Below, one piece after another: positions 1-9,243 of a stretch of DNA of 64,000 nt. Numbering within the stretch: position 1 is the stretch's first letter; each line of letters starts with the position of its first letter. Both the position numbers and the translations under genes were made by a program. The DNA comes from Desulfobacula sp. (GTDB lineage Bacteria > Desulfobacterota > Desulfobacteria > Desulfobacterales > Desulfobacteraceae): positions 1-64,000 of the forward strand of contig JANQML010000179.1 in NCBI GenBank assembly GCA_028280105.1, read 5' to 3'. The notes beneath the pieces were generated by a model. That model was not told where the DNA came from and searched no databases. It saw only the letters and a list, made by a program, of their open reading frames with translations.

Positions 1-130
1 GCACCGCCTGCTACGTTGCCTGCGATCGTTCCTCCCTGCGGCGTATGAATGATACGCCTCACTCGTCACTCCTTGCCGCCTTGCATTCGGCACCTTGCTG
101 ATGGCCGGGGATGGTACGAAACCCATGACT
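1..130 (-). repeat. Dispersed repeat family 1, copy A (truncated by window start)
   Basis: Reverse complement caaggcggcaaggagtgacgagtgaggcgtatcattcatacgccgcagggagg...gcaggcggtgc aligns with 36932-37054; contains hairpin ggcgtat-cattc-atacgcc. Confidence 0.8.
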
Positions 131-227
131 TAAACCATATATACGAAAATTCGATGGTGGATTTGGGGCGGCTGAACCGGATTCCGGTTCAGCCTACTGT
201 TGTTTTACCTTTGATGCACCGGGTACT

Positions 228-1130
228 TTAACGGGCATACTCTTTTGCATAGGCTGCATTGTTATACATGGCTTCTCCGTACTCGGCCTTTCCATAATCC
301 CGGATAATGGCCTGGCCTTTATCTGAACCGAGAAAATCAATGAATGCCTCGGCTGCAGCCTGGGGCGGTGTGGCACCCTTTGGCTGGCAAAGTCCATGAT
401 AGGTATTGATCAGAACCGGATCTCCTCTGAACAGAACCGTCAAATGGTTGAGCTCTTTTTTTCCGGCAACCCAGGTGGAAGAATCGGTCATAAAATACCC
501 GTTCACGGTATTGGCTTTTTTAAGTGTGGCCATCATGAAGTCTTTGGTAATGACGTACCAGTCTCCCCGGGGATCGATTCCGGCGGTCTTCCATATTCCC
601 ATCTCTTTTTTATGGGTTCCGGAATTATCTCCGCGGGAGAGAAAATTGGCTTTGGCGTTTGCGATTCTGGTATAGGCATCGGCAGCGGAAGCCGCTTTTG
701 AAATACCGGCCGGGTCATCTTTCGGCCCGACAATATAAAACTCGTTGGAACCGATCAGGGAGCGGTTGATTGCCCAACCGTCGGCCACGGCTTTTTTTTC
801 GGCAGCAGGGGCATGGACCATGACGGCATCCACCTTTTTTTCTTTAAGAAGCCTCAAGGATTTTCCTGATCCGGCTTTTATCCAGCAGAGTGTGGCGGGG
901 TATCCGGTATGAAACGCTTCTGCCAGGGCGCTGAGCAGCCCCAATTCACCGGGGCTGCCGGTGGCAAGCCGAAAAACCGTCCCTGAATCTCCATAGCTTG
1001 CCTTACATTCTGCGGCCCGGGCCGTATGACCGGCCGCTGAGAGGCAGAAAAAAAAGAATACTGTAAAAATAATCCGTTTGTATGATCTCAATGGGTAAAC
1101 GAACGACATAAGAGAATCCTTTATCTTCAC
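228..1130 (-). CDS. Periplasmic substrate-binding protein, tungstate/molybdate (TupA/PstS-like) ABC transporter
   Basis: Signal peptide, then TTGSPGELGLL-like N-terminus and SRGDNSGTHKKEMGIWKTAGI motif typical of TupA-like proteins. Confidence 0.8.
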   Translation of the reverse strand: MKIKDSLMSFVYPLRSYKRIIFTVFFFFCLSAAGHTARAAECKASYGDSGTVFRLATGSPGELGLLSALAEAFHTGYPATLCWIKAGSGKSLRLLKEKKVDAVMVHAPAAEKKAVADGWAINRSLIGSNEFYIVGPKDDPAGISKAASAADAYTRIANAKANFLSRGDNSGTHKKEMGIWKTAGIDPRGDWYVITKDFMMATLKKANTVNGYFMTDSSTWVAGKKELNHLTVLFRGDPVLINTYHGLCQPKGATPPQAAAEAFIDFLGSDKGQAIIRDYGKAEYGEAMYNNAAYAKEYAR

Positions 1131-1426
1131 ATAATAAATAATCGGGTCTGCAACCTGTCTGCAGGGTGAGCGCCATTTTTAATCAACCCGGTCTCTCTTT
1201 GTCAATTCCCATCTTTAATTAAATGAAAATCCGCTGAAAACAGACCTGAAATAACCGATTCGTACAATTTGATTTTGGTTGGGGATATCTGGTATATGAA
1301 AAAAGAATTCAATAAAAATAAATCGATTTGATCATACAGGAATTCATACATACAATTTGACAAATTTACTGAAATACGATTAGAGTTGTTTCTATTAAAT
1401 TAACTATATAAGGATTCATTTTCACC

Positions 1427-2662
1427 TTGCTCACTTTAGAATTAACCCTGCTTATCATCTGTCTGTTTTTATCCGGTTTTTTTTCATCCTCTGAAACGGC
1501 CTTATTCTCAATTACCAAGGTCAAGGCGCTTCACATTGCAAAAGACGGTACCGGCACCGGTCAGTTGATTATGAACATGAAAGAAGATTCTCATACACTC
1601 TTAACCACCATTTTGATCGGCAACAATCTTGTGAACATCGGCGGGGCGGCATTGGCCACCTCTCTTTGCATTTCCCATTTTCAGTCCTATGCCGTCGGGA
1701 TTGCCACAGGAATCATGACCCTGCTGATTCTTGTTTTTGGTGAAATTTTTCCAAAGTCTTTTGCCAACCACAACAACGTCCTGGTGGCCCGTATTGTCAT
1801 CTTCCCGATTTACTGGCTTTCAAAGCTCTTTTTTCCATTGATTTTCATACTTAACATTATCCCCCGGCTCCAGGGCGCCCTGGATGCGGGTACGGAAACG
1901 GTTACCGAGGACGAACTGATGACCATGGTGGAGGTGGTGGAAGAAGAGGGAGAGATCAAAGAAGAGGAAAAGGAGTATATCTCCAATATTTTCGAGTTTG
2001 ACGATACCTGCTGTTCGGAAATCATGACCCCCCGGGCAGATATGTTCACGCTTGATGTCTCGGAACCCATGGATATTGACCGGATTCTGAAAACCGGGTT
2101 TTCACGGATTCCGGTGATTGAGGATACCATTGACAACATTATCGGGATACTTCATATCAAGGACCTTTTTGCCGGCTTTCACAAGGCATCTGAATCAAAA
2201 GAATTTAAACTGGATATCAAGCACCTGATTAAAAAGCCCTATTTTATACCGGAGTCCAAGAAACTGGATTCACTGTTACAGGATTTTAAACAGAAAAAGA
2301 ATCACATCGCCGTGGTGGTCGATGAACACGGCGGTGTTTCCGGGATTGTCACACTGGAAGATGTGGTGGAAGAGATTTTCGGAGAAATCGTTGACGAATC
2401 CGACCGGATGGCACCGGATGTGGTGAGATTAAAGGGGAACAAATGGCTGGTTACCGGCAAGATCGATATCGACCATCTCAACAAAGAACTGGATATCAAT
2501 ATTCCCGAGTCATCCACGTACGACACCTTTTCCGGCTATTTTCTTGAACAGATCGGGCATATTCCCACTGCCGGGGAATCCATTATCATTGACAGGTGGA
2601 AAGCCACGGTAAAGGATATGGACGGCAACCGCATTCAAAATTTTATAGTCATAAAAGAATAA
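1427..2662 (+). CDS. CNNM/CorC (DUF21-CBS-CBS-CorC_HlyC) membrane protein
   Basis: N-terminal DUF21 (SGFFSSSETALFSI), CBS region (MTPRADMFTLD), VVDEHGGVSGIVTLEDVVEEIFGEIVDE; TTG start. Confidence 0.9.
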   Translation: MLTLELTLLIICLFLSGFFSSSETALFSITKVKALHIAKDGTGTGQLIMNMKEDSHTLLTTILIGNNLVNIGGAALATSLCISHFQSYAVGIATGIMTLLILVFGEIFPKSFANHNNVLVARIVIFPIYWLSKLFFPLIFILNIIPRLQGALDAGTETVTEDELMTMVEVVEEEGEIKEEEKEYISNIFEFDDTCCSEIMTPRADMFTLDVSEPMDIDRILKTGFSRIPVIEDTIDNIIGILHIKDLFAGFHKASESKEFKLDIKHLIKKPYFIPESKKLDSLLQDFKQKKNHIAVVVDEHGGVSGIVTLEDVVEEIFGEIVDESDRMAPDVVRLKGNKWLVTGKIDIDHLNKELDINIPESSTYDTFSGYFLEQIGHIPTAGESIIIDRWKATVKDMDGNRIQNFIVIKE

Positions 2663-2720
2663 CTTGACATATCTCAAACCCGGGAGTAAGTATTTCACAT
2701 ACGATAAAAAGAGACGGAAC

Positions 2721-2795
2721 ATGATTACCAGTTCAATTAAATATTATTTTAGCTTTTTTAGGTATTTTTTTAACAGCTTCCACAGTCTGTGGTGA
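2721..2795 (+). CDS. Putative Phe/Tyr-rich leader peptide MITSSIKYYFSFFRYFFNSFHSLW (attenuator peptide)
   Basis: ATG at 2721, TGA at 2793; 7 Phe, 3 Tyr and 1 Trp in 24 codons; lies directly upstream of a terminator hairpin and pheA. Confidence 0.75.
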   Translation: MITSSIKYYFSFFRYFFNSFHSLW

Positions 2796-2827
2796 AGCGT
2801 ATTGTTCCTCAATATTTAACAAAGACG

Positions 2828-2866
2828 AAAAGCCGCAGCAGAAACAATCTGATGCGGCTTTTTCTA
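2828..2866 (+). terminator. Rho-independent terminator (candidate attenuator) upstream of pheA
   Basis: AAAAGCCGCA (2828-2837) / TGCGGCTTTT (2853-2862) stem followed by a T run; 36 nt before the pheA start. Confidence 0.85.
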
Positions 2867-2898
2867 TTGAATAACCAAAAAAACGGGATAAGATCGGG

Positions 2899-4002
2899 AT
2901 GAAAGAAAAAAAAGAGAACGATTTGGGCAGTTTGAGGCAGCAGATTGACGGTATTGACGCTAAGATCCTGGATTTGATCAACCACCGGCTTGAGATCGGC
3001 AAGCAGGTGGGAGATATCAAAAAAGTGACAGGATCTAAAATTTTAGACAAGTCCAGGGAAAGCAAGGTGATTAAAAACCTGCTGGAGATGAACCAGGGAC
3101 CGGCCACAAAAGAATTACTCCAATACATTTTTAATGTCATTATCACGGCTACCCGGGAAATCCAGCGGCCCCGGACCGTCTCCTTTTTAGGCCCCCAGGC
3201 CAGCTATACCCATATTGCCGCCCTCAGGCATTTCAATCATTTCGGTGATTTTCTAGAGCAACCCAATCTCTATGAAGTCTTTCGCCAGGTGGACCGGAAT
3301 GAAAGCCACTTTGGTGTCGTACCCATTGAAAACTCCACGGAAGGGGCTGTCAACCACACCCTGGATCTCTTTACGGAGTTTAGCCTCAATATCTGCGCGG
3401 AACATTATGAGCGGATTTCCCATGATCTGATTTCGCTGACCGGCGATCCTGCGGACGTAAAAACCATTATTTCCCATCCCCAGCCCATTGCCCAGTGCCG
3501 GACATGGATCCGGAACCGGTTTGGAAATGTGAAGATGATCGAAACCAGCAGTTCGTCCAAAGCCGCCATGATGGCATCTGAAGACAAATCCATTGCAGCG
3601 ATTGCCAGCCGGCAGGCCGCCCATCTGTACGGGCTGTTGACCATTGAATCCAAGATCGAGGACCAGTCCGGGAATATTACCCGGTTTCTGGTGATCGGGA
3701 AAGACCGGCCCACACCCACCGGAAACGACAGAACATCCATCATGTTTGCAACCCCTCACCTTCCGGGGTCGCTTTTTAAGGCGCTGGAGCCCATTGACCG
3801 GGCCGGTTTAAACATGCTTAAACTGGAGTCCCGTCCCAAACGCCATCAAAACTGGAGCTACTACTTCTTCGTTGATATCGCCGGGCACCATACAGAAGAT
3901 GCGGTTTCACAGACCATTGAGGAAGTGAGAGCCCATGCACTTTCCCTTAAGATACTGGGATCTTATCCCGTGGCTGAAAAACTGGAAGCAAATCATGATT
4001 AA
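2899..4002 (+). CDS. pheA: Bifunctional chorismate mutase / prephenate dehydratase
   Basis: N-terminal chorismate mutase (LRQQIDGIDAKILDLINHR), PDT motif (VSFLGPQASYTHIAA, GVVPIENSTEGAV), C-terminal ACT (LESRPKRHQNWSYYFFVDI). Confidence 0.95.
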   Translation: MKEKKENDLGSLRQQIDGIDAKILDLINHRLEIGKQVGDIKKVTGSKILDKSRESKVIKNLLEMNQGPATKELLQYIFNVIITATREIQRPRTVSFLGPQASYTHIAALRHFNHFGDFLEQPNLYEVFRQVDRNESHFGVVPIENSTEGAVNHTLDLFTEFSLNICAEHYERISHDLISLTGDPADVKTIISHPQPIAQCRTWIRNRFGNVKMIETSSSSKAAMMASEDKSIAAIASRQAAHLYGLLTIESKIEDQSGNITRFLVIGKDRPTPTGNDRTSIMFATPHLPGSLFKALEPIDRAGLNMLKLESRPKRHQNWSYYFFVDIAGHHTEDAVSQTIEEVRAHALSLKILGSYPVAEKLEANHD

Positions 4003-4825
4003 CGCCGAAACAGAACTATACTGTATTTTCGGCCGTCCGGTGGGTCATTCCAAAAGCCCGGTCATTCATAATGCCTCTTTTCAGTCGCTTGGCATCAATG
4101 CCGTATACCTGGCCTTTGAAACCGATGATATTAAAAAGGGGATGGATGCCGTGCGGTCCCTCAACATCAGGGGGGCCTCCGTAACCATCCCCTTTAAAGA
4201 GGATGTGATGGCATATCTTGACGAAATCGATCCGGAAGCCGAGCAGATCGGGGCGGTGAATACCATCCACCATACAAACGGACGTCTAACCGGGTATAAT
4301 ACGGATTCAAAAGCCGCAATAAATCCGTTAAACCCTGACGATATCGCCGGTAAACAGGTCTGTGTTATCGGTGCCGGCGGTGCCGCCCATGCCGTGGCGT
4401 ACGGGATAGCCAAACAGGGAGGCAATCTGCTGATTGTCAATCGAAGTGAAGAGAAAGGCCGTGGCCTGGCATCAAAATACAATGCCGGTTTTATTGCACA
4501 GGACCGGCTGGTCCGCATGGACAGGCTGGACGCGGATATTATCATCAACACCACATCCGTGGGCATGGCGCCCGATTCGGATCTGTCTCCTTTGGCCGGC
4601 CGCCTTCTCAATCCTGAGATGATTGTCATGGATGTGGTCTATACCCCGTTGAACACCCGGTTACTGGCAGATGCCCGGGCAACAGGCTGCAGAACCGTTG
4701 ACGGCCTGTCCATGTTTATTCACCAGGGGGCGGCACAATTTAAGATATGGACCGGAAAAGATCCGGATTTGGAAATAATGCGCAACGCACTGCTTAATGA
4801 GGACAGATATAATGAGGACAGATAA
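3995..4825 (+). CDS. aroE: Shikimate dehydrogenase
   Basis: CIFGRPVGHSKSPVIHNA, GAVNTI, GAGGAAHAV; ATG at 3995 overlaps the pheA end (ORF track start 3935 is too long). Confidence 0.95.
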   Translation: MINAETELYCIFGRPVGHSKSPVIHNASFQSLGINAVYLAFETDDIKKGMDAVRSLNIRGASVTIPFKEDVMAYLDEIDPEAEQIGAVNTIHHTNGRLTGYNTDSKAAINPLNPDDIAGKQVCVIGAGGAAHAVAYGIAKQGGNLLIVNRSEEKGRGLASKYNAGFIAQDRLVRMDRLDADIIINTTSVGMAPDSDLSPLAGRLLNPEMIVMDVVYTPLNTRLLADARATGCRTVDGLSMFIHQGAAQFKIWTGKDPDLEIMRNALLNEDRYNEDR

Positions 4826-6088
4826 TTGAAATTAAAAAAAATAAACCCCAAACCGATTGTTGATCAAAGCGTCACCATACCGGGTTCAAAAAGTATTTCC
4901 CACCGGATGCTGATATGTGCCTCCCTGGCAAAGGGATGGTCTGATATCGAAAACCTGCTGTTAAGTGAAGATATTCATTTGACCATGAAGGCCCTGACCG
5001 CCATGGGAGCGGTTATTGAAGATGTGGATCAGACCCTTTTCCGTGTCAAAGGATTTAACGGATTCCCCCAAAAAAGCGACACAGATATCTATTTGGGAAA
5101 CGCCGGCACATCCATGCGCCTTCTTGCCGGAATCGCCGGACTCGGATCCACCCGGTATACCTTAACCGGCGATGCCCGGATGTGTGAACGGCCCATGAAT
5201 GAACTGCTGGATGCACTCACCCAGTTAAACATATCAGCGGTCTCAGACAATGCCCAGGGCACCCCGCCGGTCCATATTACCGGATCCGACCGGACCGGCG
5301 GCAAGGTAAAGATCGACTGTTCCAAGAGCAGCCAGTACCTCTCTTCTCTTTTAATGATGGGGGCGCTGCTGGAAAACGGCCTGGATATCACCCTGGACAA
5401 TCCGCCGGTTTCATCCCCCTATATCGATTTAACCCTGGATATCATGAAAAAATTCAATGTGAACGCATCTCAATTGTCAGATGTCCATTACCGGGTTCAA
5501 GGGCGTCAAGCTTACGAACCCGGCCGGTTCACCGTTGAGCCGGATCTGTCCAATGCCGGTTATTTCTGGGCCATCGGTGCCGTCACAGGCAAAATGATCT
5601 TTGTTGAAAATATCAGCCTTGATTCTCTCCAGGGAGATCTCAACCAGGTGCGGATACTGGAACAGATGGGATGCCGGCTGCAGGTGGAGGAGAACCGGAT
5701 CGGCATCTGCGGCCAATCCCTTAAAGGGGTGGATGTTGATATGGCAGACACGCCGGATGCGGTTCCGGCAATTGCGGTTGTGGCCAGTTTTGCCGAGGGG
5801 ACGACGCGAATCCGGAACATCGGCCATTTACGGGTCAAAGAGTGTGACCGGATCGATGCTGTCTCCTCGCAGCTGATGAAACTGGGAATCACCGTCACCC
5901 AGGGGGACGATTATATGGAAATCAATGGCGGCACACACCACGGCGGCGCCATTGAAACCTTTAACGACCACCGGATCGCCATGGCCTTTTCGATTCCCGG
6001 GCTGCTTGTGGACGGCATTGAGATAGAAAATCCGTCCTGTGTTGAAAAATCCTTTCCCAATTACTGGGATATCTTTGAATCGCTTTAA
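4826..6088 (+). CDS. aroA: 3-phosphoshikimate 1-carboxyvinyltransferase (EPSP synthase)
   Basis: PGSKSISHRMLI, LGNAGTSMRLL, RVKECDRI, NDHRIAM. Confidence 0.96.
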   Translation: MKLKKINPKPIVDQSVTIPGSKSISHRMLICASLAKGWSDIENLLLSEDIHLTMKALTAMGAVIEDVDQTLFRVKGFNGFPQKSDTDIYLGNAGTSMRLLAGIAGLGSTRYTLTGDARMCERPMNELLDALTQLNISAVSDNAQGTPPVHITGSDRTGGKVKIDCSKSSQYLSSLLMMGALLENGLDITLDNPPVSSPYIDLTLDIMKKFNVNASQLSDVHYRVQGRQAYEPGRFTVEPDLSNAGYFWAIGAVTGKMIFVENISLDSLQGDLNQVRILEQMGCRLQVEENRIGICGQSLKGVDVDMADTPDAVPAIAVVASFAEGTTRIRNIGHLRVKECDRIDAVSSQLMKLGITVTQGDDYMEINGGTHHGGAIETFNDHRIAMAFSIPGLLVDGIEIENPSCVEKSFPNYWDIFESL

Positions 6089-6137
6089 CCCTGCCGGGTA
6101 AGGCGTGTATTAAACCATACTATAAGGAGAAGGGCAT

Positions 6138-7208
6138 ATGGACGGGTCTGGTTTTGGCAAGGCATTTCATATCACCACCTTTGGTGAATCTCACGGAAAA
6201 GGAATCGGGGTGGTGATCCAGGGCTGTCCGCCCGGCATCGCCATGAATGAAGCGGCGGTCCAGGCGGCATTGGATCGTCGAAAGCCGGGGCAGGGGATTA
6301 CCGGTACAAAACGAAAAGAACCGGATAAGGCCCGGTTTTTATCCGGGATATTCGACGGAAAGACCACAGGGACACCCATAACGATTTTTATTGAAAACAG
6401 AGATGCCAGATCAAAATCCTATGATGCCATTGCAAGGCTTTTCCGGCCCGGGCACGGGGATTATTCCTATCAGAAAAAGTACGGCATCCGGGATTACCGG
6501 GGCGGCGGCCGGTCCTCAGCCAGGGAAACGGCGGCCCGGGTGGCGGCAGGTGCGGTGGCCCAGTTAATCCTGGACCGGGAAAATATCCGGGTTACCTCCT
6601 TTACACTGGCCATCGGCGGTATCCGGGCAAAAGATACCCGGCAGCTTGAACGCAAAGAGGCCAACGGGCTGCAATGTCCGGACCCGGATGCGGTCCGGGC
6701 CATGGAGGAACGGATTGAGCAGGTGAAAGGCCAGGGCGACTCATTGGGCGGTATCGTGCAGATCATCGCCGAAAATGTCCCGCCGGGACTGGGTGATCCG
6801 GTGTTTGACAAACTGGATGCTGATCTGGCAAAGGCACTTATGGGGATCGGGGCGGTAAAAGCCGTTGAAATCGGTGCCGGCATTGATGCGGCTCAAAAAA
6901 CAGGATTTGAAAACAATGACCAAATTTTCCCGGACGGCTTTGAAACCAATCATTCCGGCGGCATCCTGGCCGGTATTTCCAATGGGGAGGATATTGTGGC
7001 AAGGGTCCATGTCAAACCCATTCCATCCATATCAAAAGAACAGGAGACCATTGATATGGATGGAAACCCGGCTAAAATATCAACCCGCGGCCGCCATGAC
7101 ATCAGTGCCATTCCAAGGATTAATAAGGTTTGTGAGGCGATGACGGCCATTGTTATTGCCGATCACCTGCTGCGTCAGCGGATGATCGATCCGGGCCCGG
7201 CGCGATAG
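6138..7208 (+). CDS. aroC: Chorismate synthase
   Basis: TFGESHGKGIGVVIQGCPPG, GHGDYSYQKKYGIRDYRGGGRSSARET, HSGGILAGISNGEDI. Confidence 0.96.
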   Translation: MDGSGFGKAFHITTFGESHGKGIGVVIQGCPPGIAMNEAAVQAALDRRKPGQGITGTKRKEPDKARFLSGIFDGKTTGTPITIFIENRDARSKSYDAIARLFRPGHGDYSYQKKYGIRDYRGGGRSSARETAARVAAGAVAQLILDRENIRVTSFTLAIGGIRAKDTRQLERKEANGLQCPDPDAVRAMEERIEQVKGQGDSLGGIVQIIAENVPPGLGDPVFDKLDADLAKALMGIGAVKAVEIGAGIDAAQKTGFENNDQIFPDGFETNHSGGILAGISNGEDIVARVHVKPIPSISKEQETIDMDGNPAKISTRGRHDISAIPRINKVCEAMTAIVIADHLLRQRMIDPGPAR

Positions 7209-7237
7209 GATTGCAATAAGGCTGGATATTTTATTAA

Positions 7238-7280
7238 AACAGGTCAGTATGAAAAAAATCAATCCTCATATTGACCTGTT
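7238..7280. terminator. Stem-loop between convergent genes; possible terminator
   Basis: aacaggtca-g-tatga ... tcata-t-tgacctgtt inverted repeat; no clear T tract. Confidence 0.4.
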
Positions 7281-7294
7281 CGGATAGGGTGGGT

Positions 7295-7609
7295 CTATTT
7301 TTTGATGATATCGGACTCTAACTTGTCTGCAATGCTGAGGGCGGTGTTCAACGTGTCATTGATGGTGAAGAGCTGAATTTTTAAGGTTTTTAACGATGCA
7401 GGGGTGGCTGAAATCTTTTCATCTCCTGAAAAGAGGGCGGCCAGGGTCTTTGATTTTTTTGCAAATTCTTCTATTTTTTCACTGAAACTGACTATTTCCG
7501 ACGCCCATTTGTTTCTCTCTTCCTGTGATAATTCCTCTTCGGCATTACCGGTTCCGTTAATCAAATGGTCGATCTGGTAATCTTCGGGGTTTGCTATGAT
7601 TTCATACAT
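7295..7609 (-). CDS. Hypothetical protein, predicted helical
   Basis: 104-aa ORF with good start context (gagagactc...); no family recognised. Confidence 0.55.
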   Translation of the reverse strand: MYEIIANPEDYQIDHLINGTGNAEEELSQEERNKWASEIVSFSEKIEEFAKKSKTLAALFSGDEKISATPASLKTLKIQLFTINDTLNTALSIADKLESDIIKK

Positions 7610-7719
7610 TGAGTCTCTCCTCTAAAACTTAAGGTTTCAGGTTAACGTCAATACCAATAGAATAGGTGAACAAAACGGCGAAGTCAAGCGTTGCTCTAAG
7701 AAAAACACTGAATTGCCAT

Positions 7720-9027
7720 TCAGGATTTCCGGCTGGAAAGAAACTCTAAAAGCTCTCCTTTTGTATATAAAATTCTAAGGACGGAAAGATAATAGGTGTA
7801 CTGGGCATCGGTTTTTCTTCTCTGGGCCGAGACAAGAAGCGTGTTGGCATCCACGACATCAAGATAATCCGCCATACCGTACTGCAATTGCATCTGAACC
7901 GCATTATAGGTCTCCTGGGCGGATTTGAGTTCATCTTCCAGATTGACAAGCGCTCTTTGGGAGGATTCATAGTCATAAAACGCATTTTTAGATTCAAGAA
8001 TGACCTCTTTTTCTGCCAACTCCAATGCATTTTTTGCCTGGCGCTGCTCAGCCATTGCCTGGCGGACGGTTGCCTTTCTAAGACCGCCGTCATAAAGGGT
8101 AAACACAAGTTCACCGCTTATATAGATGTCGTCTTCGTTGTTTTCAAAATCGAAACCGCTGTCCATGGGGTATTCCGTATCCACTTCCGTATATCCGGCT
8201 TCAAAAGAGAGGGTGGGCCAGTAATCCCCTTTATTAAAATCCACTGTTTTTTCGGCAATGATATAGTTTTTTTTGGCCTCTTTTATCTCCGCCCTCATCT
8301 TTAATGCCGTGGACTGGATATCATCTAGTTGAAACCGGTAACTTTCAATGCCATCCAATGTTTCCTTTTCAAGATCATATTCATCATCCACATCAACCAG
8401 ATTTCTGAGTACAGCCTTATTTTTTAAAATATTGTTTTGCGACACCACCTCTTCGGTCAGTGCCTTGGAAAGTTCGGCTTCCGCTCTGTAGAGATCGGTC
8501 CTGGTGACATTTCCAACGTTGAGTTTTTCCACCACCGAATCCCGGAATGCGGTCAGCCGCTCCACATCGGACAGGGCGATTTCATGAATTCTCTGGGCGC
8601 TTAATATATCGTAATACGCCTGGACAACGGCCAGCATGTACTGGGACCGTATACTTTCCAGAGAATAGCTTCTGCCCTGGATCGCTTCTTTGGTGATGTT
8701 AAGGGCGATCAGTTCTTTACCGTTCAATGTAAAGGACTGGGTCAATCTTCCGCCGTAGGTGACGGTATTGGGGGCGAACTGGCTGGGGTCTTTTCTTTCC
8801 AGTACACTGCCGAAAACCGTGGCCCGGGGAATCAGCACGGATAAAGCCCGCTGCTTTTCCTGTTCGGCAATAAAGAGATCATCCTGTGCGATTCTGATGT
8901 TCTGGCTGTGCATATCGGCAAGTTCGGTCAGATCGAACAGGGAATATACCGTTTTTGAATGAGCCGGAATGACGGTTAAGAACAATATAAAGGTCACGTT
9001 TAAAATCAAAGAGATTAATTTATACAT
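7720..9027 (-). CDS. TolC-family outer membrane protein
   Basis: Signal peptide plus heptad-rich OEP repeats (VVQAYYDILSAQRIHEIALSDVERLTAFRDSVVEKLNVGNVTRTDLYRAEAELSKA). Confidence 0.88.
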   Translation of the reverse strand: MYKLISLILNVTFILFLTVIPAHSKTVYSLFDLTELADMHSQNIRIAQDDLFIAEQEKQRALSVLIPRATVFGSVLERKDPSQFAPNTVTYGGRLTQSFTLNGKELIALNITKEAIQGRSYSLESIRSQYMLAVVQAYYDILSAQRIHEIALSDVERLTAFRDSVVEKLNVGNVTRTDLYRAEAELSKALTEEVVSQNNILKNKAVLRNLVDVDDEYDLEKETLDGIESYRFQLDDIQSTALKMRAEIKEAKKNYIIAEKTVDFNKGDYWPTLSFEAGYTEVDTEYPMDSGFDFENNEDDIYISGELVFTLYDGGLRKATVRQAMAEQRQAKNALELAEKEVILESKNAFYDYESSQRALVNLEDELKSAQETYNAVQMQLQYGMADYLDVVDANTLLVSAQRRKTDAQYTYYLSVLRILYTKGELLEFLSSRKS

Positions 9028-9243
9028 TTTAAAGGCCTCATGATGAATAAATCATAAAATTAAGGACTAAATATTACCATTTAAAAGACGCCGTCAAGCG
9101 TGTATAAAATTATTATTTACACTTGCCAGACTCTGCTGTTTTATAAAACAATTCTTTTAATTGCAAGATGGAAAAGCGACGGGTTATATGATATGAGAAC
9201 TTTTTACATATGCTATCTTTATTTTTAGTAAGCTGAAAAGGAT

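Noticed and set aside
49-231. 60-aa ORF at the window start
   Set aside because: Falls within the dispersed repeat; no family similarity or ribosome-binding site.
1131-1426. Possible molybdenum/tungsten cofactor riboswitch upstream of the TupA-like gene
   Set aside because: Could not discern the conserved Moco/Tuco RNA core; only short unrelated repeats (tacaatttga twice).
3253-3759. 168-aa minus-strand ORF inside pheA (and similar ORFs at 4081-4629, 28277-29017, 25780-26406, 34260-34928)
   Set aside because: Antisense to confident genes; explained by codon bias of the coding strand.
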